Shown: one piece after another, positions 7,292 through 13,472 of the stretch
How positions within the stretch are numbered: the stretch's first letter is position 1
Layout: each line of letters begins with the position of its first letter
NCBI GenBank assembly: GCA_027488265.1
Contig: JAIYCA010000175.1
Location: 1-13,472, forward strand
From: Planctomycetaceae bacterium
Lineage (GTDB): Bacteria; Planctomycetota; Phycisphaerae; Phycisphaerales; SM1A02
Direction: 5' to 3'
Length of the DNA: 13,472 nucleotides
Made by a program: the position numbers and the translations under genes
Notes under the pieces: model-generated
What the model was told of the DNA's origin: nothing
Database searches by the model: none
What the model saw: the letters and a program-made list of their open reading frames with translations, nothing else

Positions 7292-8890
7292 ATGCCACTT
7301 TTGATGCACGCGCTCGCTCTTCACGCGCTTCTCTGCACGACGCCTCCCGCGGCTCACACCGCAGTTTCCGCCGCATCGTCGCCGAGTGTCATGTGGATTG
7401 AACTCGCGCCGAAGTCTCTTCCGAAGCGCGCGCTTTGTGCAAGCGATACGCCGCTCACGGAACGCGCACTCGCACGTCGCGCAAAGTTCCGTACCGATGG
7501 CAAACTGATCGACGCCCGCGACGTCCCAATCGCCGCTCCGCGTATCGATGCGATTCGCGCGACCGGCGTACGTGTGCGCGCCGAAAGCCGCTGGCTCAAT
7601 GCCGTCAGCGTCGAAGGCACACGCGAACAACTTGACCAGATCGCGGCGCTTCCCTTCGTGCGCTCTATTCGCCCACTGCATCCGTCGCGTCGCGTTGCGC
7701 CCGTCGATGTTGTCGACGAAGAACACTTTCCCGAGGGCAGCATCGCCGCGATCAACTACGGCTTCATGAACGATCAACTCACGCAGATCACCGTGCCATC
7801 GATGCACGTACGCGGATTCCATGGCGAAGGCATGATCATCGGCGTGCTCGACACGGGATTCCATCGCGTCCACCAAGCGTTTCAGTCGGCGGAGTATCCA
7901 CTCGATGTGATCGCCGAATGGGATTTCGTTTCGAACGACGCGAACACCGGAATCGATGTCGGCGACCACGCCGAACAACACAAGCACGGCACGTGGATTC
8001 TCGGCACGCTCGCGGCCTACTTGCCAGGCACCGCGGTCGGCAGCGCGTACGCAGCGCAATTCATCCTCGCAAAGACCGAGGACTACGCGAACGAGGTTCC
8101 GATTGAAGAGGATTACTACGTCGCCGGCCTCGAATTCATCGAAGGAAATGGCGCTGATCTTGCGACGAGTTCGCTTGGCTACATCGATTGGTACACGCCG
8201 GAAGATCTCGACGGTGTGACCGCGATCACGACGCAGGCAGTGAACATCGCGACCGCGAACGGGCTCGTGTGCCTCACTGCTGCCGGAAATGCGGGGCACG
8301 ACACCGATCCAGCCACGAATCGCATCATCGCGCCTGCGGATGCGTTTGATGTCATCACGTGCGGTGCAGCGAATGCAAGCGGCGCCATCGCGGGATTCAG
8401 CTCTGATGGCCCGAGTGCCGACGGACGCGTGAAACCCGAAGTGCTCGCGCGCGGCGTGAGCGTGGTTTCGGTGCACTCGACAAACGCCACCGGATTGCAA
8501 TCGGTCAGCGGAACGAGCCTTTCGACGCCGCTCATCGCGGGTGCAACCGCGCTCCTCATGCAAGCGCGCGGCGAACTTTCGGTCGCAGGCGTGCGCGATG
8601 CACTCATCTCAACCGCTTCGCGCAGCGTCGCGGGAACAGGCGCAGACCCGCTGTTCATCGAAGGGTTTGGCATCATCTCGACGCGCGCCGCCGCCTTGAA
8701 AGACCGCGCCGCCGAGGACATCAACCTCGACGGCGCGATCACTGCTGCCGATCTTTCGCTGCTTCTCGCGTCATGGGGACCGTGCGCCGATCCCGATCCA
8801 GCGACAAGCCGTTGCGCTGCGGACTTCGATGGCGACGGACTCGTCGGCGCCTCTGATCTTGCGCGCGTCCTCGACGCGTGGGGCAAGTGA
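7292..8890 (+). CDS. Secreted subtilisin-like serine protease (S8) with GC-type dockerin
   Basis: 532-residue exported protease. The short N-terminal signal (MPLLMHALALHALL..., likely cleaved around residues 20-27) is followed by a propeptide-like region (to about 150) with a basic ERALARRAKF motif. The S8 domain has catalytic Asp187 (VLDTGF), His232 (KHGTW), oxyanion Asn333 (AAGNAGH) and Ser409 (SGTSLSTP), so the triad is complete. The C-terminus (about 475-531) is a dockerin with two calcium-loop halves, DINLDGAITAADLSLLLASWG and DFDGDGLVGASDLARVLDAWG, joined by a GPC...RC Cys pair typical of Phycisphaerales surface proteins. It probably cleaves peptides at or outside the cell surface and is held there by the dockerin. 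A TTG at 7244 would extend the frame by 16 residues, but the ATG at 7292 gives a better signal peptide and has TATGCT 6 nt upstream. Single-gene unit, convergent with the SIMPL gene. Confidence 0.92.
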   Translation: MPLLMHALALHALLCTTPPAAHTAVSAASSPSVMWIELAPKSLPKRALCASDTPLTERALARRAKFRTDGKLIDARDVPIAAPRIDAIRATGVRVRAESRWLNAVSVEGTREQLDQIAALPFVRSIRPLHPSRRVAPVDVVDEEHFPEGSIAAINYGFMNDQLTQITVPSMHVRGFHGEGMIIGVLDTGFHRVHQAFQSAEYPLDVIAEWDFVSNDANTGIDVGDHAEQHKHGTWILGTLAAYLPGTAVGSAYAAQFILAKTEDYANEVPIEEDYYVAGLEFIEGNGADLATSSLGYIDWYTPEDLDGVTAITTQAVNIATANGLVCLTAAGNAGHDTDPATNRIIAPADAFDVITCGAANASGAIAGFSSDGPSADGRVKPEVLARGVSVVSVHSTNATGLQSVSGTSLSTPLIAGATALLMQARGELSVAGVRDALISTASRSVAGTGADPLFIEGFGIISTRAAALKDRAAEDINLDGAITAADLSLLLASWGPCADPDPATSRCAADFDGDGLVGASDLARVLDAWGK

Positions 8891-8894
8891 CCCT

Positions 8895-8915
8895 CGCGCG
8901 CCGTGGTTGCGCGCG
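8895..8915 (+). terminator. GC hairpin after the subtilase gene, possible terminator
   Basis: CGCGCGC and GCGCGCG form a 7-bp stem around a 7-nt loop, 5 nt after the subtilase stop codon. No T-run follows, so it is at best a weak or factor-dependent terminator. Confidence 0.25.
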
Positions 8916-8930
8916 CCCGCGTTCCTTCAC

Positions 8931-9010
8931 GGCGTATGCACTTGATGGCGTATGCGCATGCCGGCATATTCACTGAGAGGCATATTCACTTGACTGCATA
9001 CTCAAGCGTG
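8931..9010. repeat. Degenerate 16-bp tandem repeat, four full units and one decayed
   Basis: Units begin at 8931, 8947, 8963, 8979 and (decayed) 8995. Units 1 and 4 match at 13 of 16 bases, and units 3 and 4 share their first 12 bases (GGCATATTCACT). On the minus strand the unit reads about GTCAAGTGAATATGCC. The array fills most of the 95-bp gap between the convergent subtilase and SIMPL genes and includes the SIMPL stop codon. The most decayed unit lies inside the gene's last codons (EYAVK), so the array may have grown out of the gene's 3' end. Confidence 0.75.
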
Positions 9011-9762
9011 ACCACAACACGCGCTGTCTTGTCGATCGCGGTCGTGTTGTATTCGCCGTAATCGCTCGAATCGGTCGAGCCGCGCGCCACGATTTGATAG
9101 ACGCCTTGCGATGCGCTGACGAGGCCACCGACGGTGCTCCCTGAGCCACGCGCAAGGACTTGCGCGCGTTCGTAGGCATTCGCGGTCGCCTTCTCCAACA
9201 ACTCAAGTTTTGTCTTCTCAAGCGTGCTCACCGTGTACGTCGGCGCATCGCTCTCGACTTCAACACCTTGCTTGATGAGTGCGGTCGCACCGTTTGAAAT
9301 CTCGCGCACAACCTGCACGTTCGGCGATGCAAATCCAAGTCGCTGCCGCAGCGCGAATCGTTCGACTTCGTTCGTCGGGTTGCCCTTGTCATCGCGCTTC
9401 ATTTCGCGCGAAATGTCAACACTGGCAACGGTGACCGAGTCGGCAGGAATCCCCTTCGAAACCACGAAGGACTTGAGCGCATCGGTCGCCTTCGCGAGTT
9501 CGTCATACGCCGCAGGAAGCGTTTCCGCGCGCGCACGCACCGTGCCCCACCAGACCGCGCGGTCACTCGTGATGTCGAGTTCCGAAACGCCTTTCACGCG
9601 AATCACGTTGTCCTGTTTCATCGTGCGCACTGCACGACCAACTTGATCGCTCGCGCCAAGCACCGCGAATGCGAGCGTCGCGCCGAGCAAGAAGATCCCT
9701 GCACCAGGCGTTGCGATCCACCGACCAATCCGCGAAACGATCCCCAGACGTTGCTCCGACAT
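8986..9762 (-). CDS. SIMPL-domain (DUF541) membrane-anchored protein
   Basis: 258-residue protein with a cytoplasmic N-terminus (SEQRLGIVSRIGRWI), one hydrophobic anchor (about residues 18-38), then an extracytoplasmic SIMPL domain (PF04402-like, about 50-258). Family features include VIRVKGVSELDITSDRAVWW, the AYDELAKATDALKSFVVSKGI helix, a RERFAL-like RQRLGF strand, and the C-terminal NAYERAQVLARGSG...VGGLVSASQGVYQIV segment ending in VVVTLEYAVK. SIMPL proteins form oligomeric periplasmic or surface assemblies; some have been linked to stress tolerance, but their biochemical function is not settled, so none is assigned here. The frame extends upstream to 9825, but the ATG at 9762 has AGGGAGG 4 nt upstream and is preferred. 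It lies 132 bp after sulfatase 2 on the same strand; that gap has no clear promoter or terminator, so it could be the last gene of that unit. Confidence 0.88.
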   Translation of the reverse strand: MSEQRLGIVSRIGRWIATPGAGIFLLGATLAFAVLGASDQVGRAVRTMKQDNVIRVKGVSELDITSDRAVWWGTVRARAETLPAAYDELAKATDALKSFVVSKGIPADSVTVASVDISREMKRDDKGNPTNEVERFALRQRLGFASPNVQVVREISNGATALIKQGVEVESDAPTYTVSTLEKTKLELLEKATANAYERAQVLARGSGSTVGGLVSASQGVYQIVARGSTDSSDYGEYNTTAIDKTARVVVTLEYAVK

Positions 9763-9766
9763 GATG

Positions 9767-9773
9767 CCTCCCT
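9767..9773 (-). promoter_or_regulatory. Shine-Dalgarno deciding the SIMPL gene start
   Basis: AGGGAGG on the minus strand, 4 nt before the ATG at 9762. It argues for this start over the upstream ATG at 9825, which has no such motif. Confidence 0.6.
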
Positions 9774-9894
9774 GCGCCGCCGACAGCGCGGACCACGCGT
9801 GAAACCCAAGCGCCTGCGCCACCATGCGCGTGCGAACCTCAGGAATCGATTCTCTGTCGACGAGGCAGCGAGGGTAGAGCCGCCGAAGATGAGT

Positions 9895-11637
9895 TCAAGG
9901 GGTCGCGGGGGCTGAAGTTGAATTTCCCGCACGCGGGACGTCGACTTGGTACTGCGCGCGGATCGCCTCGAGTTTCTGCGTCATCGCCCGCAGCGTCTCC
10001 GCGTGCTTCGGATCACCGGCGAGGCTTCGAAGTTCGTCGGGATCTGCGGCAAGGTCGTAGAGTTCGAGGGTTCGCTCGCCGGTCGCCGGATCGATCAGAT
10101 CGAGGAATCGAATCAACTTCCAGCGATCGGTTGCCACACCCTCATGACGCGGCACTGTGTGCGACCCCTTCGACTCTTCGAAGCGGTAGTAGACCGCGTC
10201 GCGGAACGGCTTGTCGGTCGCGCCGCCTGCCGCGAGGAGCGGCAGCATGCTCTTCCCCTGCATGTCGGCGGGAACCGACACGCCCGCCGCCGCGAGGAAG
10301 GTCGGCGCGAAATCAAGGTTCTGCACCAACGCGTCCGACGTCGACGCTGCGGGAATCTGTCCCGGCCAACGCACGACGAGCGGCATGCGGAAACTCTCTT
10401 CGTACATCCAACGCTTGTCGAACCAACCGTGCTCGCCAAGGAACCAGCCTTGATCGCTTGTGTAGACGACGATCGTGTTGTCCGCGAGCCCGAGTCGGTC
10501 GAGTTCTTCGAGGATGCCGCCGACCGAGTCATCGACGCCTTGCGCGGTGCGCAAGTAGTCCTTCGCGTATCGCTGGAATCGCCATTCCGCGAGCGACTTC
10601 GGCTTCATGCGCGAGTAGCGCTCAATGAGTTTCCGATTCTCATCGCGATATGCCTCCACGATCGCGCGCTGGATTTCGCCGGGAATCCGCTCGATTTCGC
10701 GCTGCATCCACGAATCAAGTCCGTCGAGCTTGCGATCGGGAAAGAGCTCGCGCGCGGTGACTTTCAGGTCGTACTCCCACGCGAGATCACGGTCGACTTG
10801 CATCGTCTGCATCGAACTCGCGCGACTGCGACCTTCGTAACGATCGAAGAACGTCGCAGGAAGCGGAATCTCGTCGTCTTTGAAGAGGTTCAGATGTCGC
10901 GCCGTAGGCATCCAGTTGCGGTGCGGCGCTTTGTGATGAACAAGCATCGCGAACGGCTTGCCATCTTTCGCCGCGGGCGCGAGCGCACGCAATCGCTCGA
11001 GCGCGTTCGCATGAATGATGTCGGTTGCATGCCCGTCACGTTTCGTTCGCGTGCCATCAACGATGAACGTCGGATTCCAGTAGTCGCCCTGCCCGACGAG
11101 GACATCCCAGTGATCGAAGCCCGTCGGATCGCTTTCTAGATGCCACTTCCCGATGACTTCGGTGCGATATCCCGCGGCTTGCAACACCTTTGGAAATGTC
11201 TGCTGCGTGCCATCAAACTTCTGATCGTTGGTTGCGAAACCATTGAGATGACTGTGCTTCCCTGTCAGCATCACCGCGCGAGATGGACCGCAAATCGCAT
11301 TCGTCACACTCGCGCGATCAAAGCGCATACCTTCGCGCGCGATGCGATCGATACCCGGCGTTGACACGAGGCCGGGCGCAGCCGTCGCGCCGTAGCACGA
11401 AATCGCCTGCTTCCCGTGATCGTCCGACATGATGAAGAGAATGTTGGGACGGCGCGTGGTGGTGCTTGCAGCTGTACCCGTTGGCGAACTTGTCGGCTTC
11501 GTCGATTGCGTTGACGCGGGCACACCCTGCGCGAGTGCAGCGGAACCCCCGAAGAGAAACATCGCAAACGCCGCAAAGACGCGCACAAACGCTTGAGCGA
11601 CCACGACGCGAACCTTGCACGAATTCGAAAGCAGCAT
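9895..11637 (-). CDS. Secreted S1-family sulfatase 2
   Basis: 580-residue exported sulfatase with a classical signal peptide (hydrophobic core about 10-32, SAALAQ cleavage near residue 36). Metal-binding Asp72-Asp73 lie in IMSDDHGKQAISCYG. The formylglycine motif is CGPSR with Cys116. Further signatures are VIGKWHL, HHKAPHRNW, YTSDQGWFLGEHGWFDKRWMYEESFRMPL and a C-terminal DRWKLIRF...ELYDLAADPDE block, typical of arylsulfatase or N-sulfoglucosamine-type S1 members common in planctomycetes. It differs clearly from sulfatase 1 in both halves, so it is not a recent duplicate. Substrate not predictable. A GTG at 11661 would add 8 residues and overlap the S9 peptidase stop as GTGA. I prefer the ATG at 11637 because TACGCT lies exactly 6 nt before it and the signal peptide is more typical. 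Either way it directly follows the S9 peptidase gene and may be co-transcribed with it. Confidence 0.92.
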   Translation of the reverse strand: MLLSNSCKVRVVVAQAFVRVFAAFAMFLFGGSAALAQGVPASTQSTKPTSSPTGTAASTTTRRPNILFIMSDDHGKQAISCYGATAAPGLVSTPGIDRIAREGMRFDRASVTNAICGPSRAVMLTGKHSHLNGFATNDQKFDGTQQTFPKVLQAAGYRTEVIGKWHLESDPTGFDHWDVLVGQGDYWNPTFIVDGTRTKRDGHATDIIHANALERLRALAPAAKDGKPFAMLVHHKAPHRNWMPTARHLNLFKDDEIPLPATFFDRYEGRSRASSMQTMQVDRDLAWEYDLKVTARELFPDRKLDGLDSWMQREIERIPGEIQRAIVEAYRDENRKLIERYSRMKPKSLAEWRFQRYAKDYLRTAQGVDDSVGGILEELDRLGLADNTIVVYTSDQGWFLGEHGWFDKRWMYEESFRMPLVVRWPGQIPAASTSDALVQNLDFAPTFLAAAGVSVPADMQGKSMLPLLAAGGATDKPFRDAVYYRFEESKGSHTVPRHEGVATDRWKLIRFLDLIDPATGERTLELYDLAADPDELRSLAGDPKHAETLRAMTQKLEAIRAQYQVDVPRAGNSTSAPATP

Positions 11638-11643
11638 GCGGAA

Positions 11644-11649
11644 AGCGTA
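11644..11649 (-). promoter_or_regulatory. Candidate -10 element of sulfatase 2
   Basis: TACGCT on the minus strand ends 6 nt before the ATG at 11637, in the short space after the S9 peptidase stop codon. No good -35 is visible. It may give sulfatase 2 its own leaderless transcript in addition to read-through. Confidence 0.3.
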
Positions 11650-11657
11650 CCGCGGCG

Positions 11658-13472
11658 TCACTCTGCGCGAAGCGCCTCAAACAAGAACTGCGCGCGGCGC
11701 GCATTGCTGTACGGCAACTCTGCCGCGCCGTGCCCCGCGTCTGGCATCACGAGCAATTCAAAGTCTTTCCCCGCATCGATCAAGCGCTGCGCGACCTGCA
11801 TCGTCGTCGCTGGGTCCACGTTGTCATCCAGCGCGCCGACAACCAACATGAGATTCCCGCCGAGTTTCGCGGCATCTTCCATGTTCGAACTCTTCACGTA
11901 ACTCTCGTCGACAGGCCAACCCATCCACTGCTCGTTCCACCAAATCTTGTCCATGCGATTGTCGTGGCATCCACAATCGGCCACGGCGACGTCGTAAAAA
12001 TCTGCATGATCGAGGACTGCGCGCATCGCATTCTGTCCGCCCGCGCTGCCGCCGAAAATTCCGACGCGCGAGAGATCCATCGCGGTGTCGCGCGCCGCGA
12101 GTGCGCGCATCCACGCAATACGATCGAGAAATCCCGCGTCTTTCAAGTTCTTCCAGCAGACATCATGGAATGCCTTACCGCGCCAATTCGTACCCATGCC
12201 GTCAATCTGCACGACGATTGCACCGAGTTCGGCGTACTCACGTGAGCGCCCGCCGAGTTCAAACCACTTCGGCACATGGTGTCCATGCGGACCCGCGTAG
12301 ATGTTCTCGATGACCGGGTACCTTCGCGATGGGTGATAGCCAGTCGGGCGATAGACGACGCCCCAAATGTCGGTCACGCCGTCACGACCTTTCGCGACGA
12401 ACGGTTCAGGCGCGATCCAACCCGCGGCGCGCATCGCACTGTCGTCGGCGCGCCCAAGTTCAACAACCAACGCGCCATCCGTCGCACGGCGAAGTTCGTA
12501 GATCGGCGGCGCATCGGCGCGGGCGCGCACCGAAACGAGCGCTGATCGATCGGGCGAGAAATCCACGCGACATGTGCCATTTCCGGCGGTCTGCATGACC
12601 ACTTCGCCTGCATCAAGCGAAACGCGCGCGTGATGTACGTGATACGGATCTTCCGAAGAGTCGCGTCCCATCAATGCGAGATCGATCATGCGCGCACGTT
12701 CATCGACGTGCACAACGCGCCGCACATTCCACGCGCCTTCCGTCACTCGACGCTTCACAGCGCCCGTCGCGATATCGATGAGTTCAATGTGATTCCAACC
12801 GCTCTTTTCAGTCATCCACAACAATTCGCCCGACGCGTCGAACCAGTGCATCCAAATCTTGTTCGTCCAATCGACGAACGTCGCAGACGACTCCTCCGCG
12901 ATCGTGCGGGCGGCGCCAGTTGCAAGATCGATCGCAACAAGGCGCACGACTTGATGCCCACGTTGGTTGTAGAGGAACGCAACCTCGCGACCATTCGGCA
13001 GCATGCGCACGCGATCGATCGACCACGGAGTTGCGAAGAGCGCGCGGTCGAGCGGAACTTCGCGTGCAACAAGCGCGCCGCTTGCGTCGAGTTCCACGCG
13101 GAAGAGATGCGGGATCGCCGTATCGATCGGGTCTCCTGGCTTCACATAGTCGAACGATCGAACCCGAGGTTGCAACTGATCTTTCGGCGTCGACTCGACG
13201 ATCGTCACGCGTCGCTGTTCGGGCCGATCGACGCGCATCGCAAAGACTGCATCGCGCGTTGGTGAAACCCAAAATCCTCCCGTAAATCCATTCGCTTCGC
13301 GACGCGAGGCGTCAGGGCCTTCTGCTTGAAAGAACGTGCGTCCTGCGCCATCGACAAACTGCAACGTGCCACGTTCCGCACGAACTTCATATGTCGGAAT
13401 CACATCAACGGGCGTATCGCTTCCTGCCCTCTCAGCGTGAGGTACACGAAGGTCGGCCTCGGACTGTGTCTC
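11658..13472 (-). CDS. S9 prolyl-oligopeptidase / DPP-IV-like serine peptidase (N-terminus beyond window)
   Basis: 604 residues are visible. The frame is open through the right edge, so the start and any signal peptide are missing; a GTG at 13403 lies mid-sequence (DTPVDVIPTY) and is not taken as the start. The N-terminal part (to about 340) is a DPPIV_N-like beta-propeller, with FDYVKPGD, RVRMLPNGREVAFLYNQRGH and WMTEKSGWNHIELIDI. The C-terminal alpha/beta-hydrolase domain begins near DGVTDIWGVVYRP and has nucleophile Ser476 in GIFGGSAGG, Asp549 in GALDDNVDP and His581 in DAGHGA, so the catalytic triad is intact. The family removes dipeptides or cleaves short peptides, often after Pro; the exact specificity here is unknown. 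The stop codon is 20 nt before the ATG of sulfatase 2, so the two may be co-transcribed. Peptide breakdown beside sulfate release fits use of sulfated glycoproteins, but that is inference. Confidence 0.92.
   Translation of the reverse strand, partial: ETQSEADLRVPHAERAGSDTPVDVIPTYEVRAERGTLQFVDGAGRTFFQAEGPDASRREANGFTGGFWVSPTRDAVFAMRVDRPEQRRVTIVESTPKDQLQPRVRSFDYVKPGDPIDTAIPHLFRVELDASGALVAREVPLDRALFATPWSIDRVRMLPNGREVAFLYNQRGHQVVRLVAIDLATGAARTIAEESSATFVDWTNKIWMHWFDASGELLWMTEKSGWNHIELIDIATGAVKRRVTEGAWNVRRVVHVDERARMIDLALMGRDSSEDPYHVHHARVSLDAGEVVMQTAGNGTCRVDFSPDRSALVSVRARADAPPIYELRRATDGALVVELGRADDSAMRAAGWIAPEPFVAKGRDGVTDIWGVVYRPTGYHPSRRYPVIENIYAGPHGHHVPKWFELGGRSREYAELGAIVVQIDGMGTNWRGKAFHDVCWKNLKDAGFLDRIAWMRALAARDTAMDLSRVGIFGGSAGGQNAMRAVLDHADFYDVAVADCGCHDNRMDKIWWNEQWMGWPVDESYVKSSNMEDAAKLGGNLMLVVGALDDNVDPATTMQVAQRLIDAGKDFELLVMPDAGHGAAELPYSNARRAQFLFEALRAE

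Noticed and set aside
7189..7401. Short plus-strand frame starting MNTSRAWRGGALAAVSTLIAQ that looks like a signal peptide upstream of the subtilase.
   Set aside because: It is in a different frame, becomes Arg/Ser-rich shadow sequence inside the subtilase gene, and has neither an SD nor a TAnnnT at the recurring distance.
7984..8036. ACGGCACGTGG and TTGCCAGGCACCG inside the subtilase gene resemble pieces of the 55-bp palindrome.
   Set aside because: Only short matches without the arms or inner hairpin, and they encode conserved S8 sequence (KHGTW); taken as chance.
7187..8563. Minus-strand open frame of 458 codons opposite the subtilase.
   Set aside because: His/Arg-rich shadow with no recognisable domain; the plus strand carries the full S8 triad and dockerin.
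9763..9825. Extended N-terminus of the SIMPL protein (MVAQALGFHAWSALSAAQGGI) as the true start.
   Set aside because: The internal ATG at 9762 has AGGGAGG at proper spacing and leaves a normal N-terminal anchor; the upstream ATG has no supporting signal.

Overview
The window looks like a piece of a GC-rich chromosome from a planctomycete, most likely the Phycisphaerae/Phycisphaerales. The signs are a sigma factor of the planctomycete-type ECF family (PF07638-like) coupled to a Ser/Thr kinase with a membrane anchor and a C-terminal propeller-like region, two different secreted S1 sulfatases, and a secreted subtilase ending in the Cys-containing 'GC-type' dockerin common in that order. The lineage is inferred from these families, not from a marker gene.

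Layout. On the minus strand, 1-2490 holds a sigma factor (1756-2490) and a kinase (1-1756, C-terminus beyond the left edge), joined by a TGATG stop/start overlap. Sulfatase 1 follows (2585-4357, minus). It is divergent from a two-gene plus-strand operon (4538-7164) encoding a CydA-like membrane subunit fused to a c-type cytochrome, and a second membrane protein that looks like a paralogue of the first. A secreted subtilisin-like protease with a dockerin (7292-8890, plus) comes next. It converges on a minus-strand group: an S9 prolyl-oligopeptidase/DPP-IV-like peptidase (11658-13472, N-terminus beyond the right edge), sulfatase 2 (9895-11637) and a SIMPL-domain membrane-anchored protein (8986-9762). 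Coding density is high and no gap exceeds about 180 bases. No tRNA, rRNA, CRISPR array or transposase was seen.

How the genes fit together. The sulfatases, subtilase and S9 peptidase suggest degradation of sulfated glycans or glycoproteins outside the cytoplasm. The cytochrome pair is an electron-transfer module, and the sigma/kinase pair is a signal-transduction module. No direct regulatory link between these units is visible.

Most notable observations. (1) A 55-bp nested palindromic element occurs twice about 370 bp apart in opposite orientation, 52/55 identical. One copy is inside the sulfatase 1 reading frame and adds a Cys-rich stretch. The other lies directly upstream of the cytochrome operon. 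(2) Five genes at likely transcription-unit starts have a -10-like hexamer (TAnnnT, or GACACT for sulfatase 1) exactly 6 nt before the ATG, suggesting leaderless mRNAs, while internal genes have Shine-Dalgarno sequences. (3) The cytochrome pair looks like a CydA/CydA'-type heterodimer with a fused cytochrome c and an Arg where canonical CydA has its heme b558 His. (4) A degenerate 16-bp tandem repeat runs out of the 3' end of the SIMPL gene into the convergent intergenic gap.
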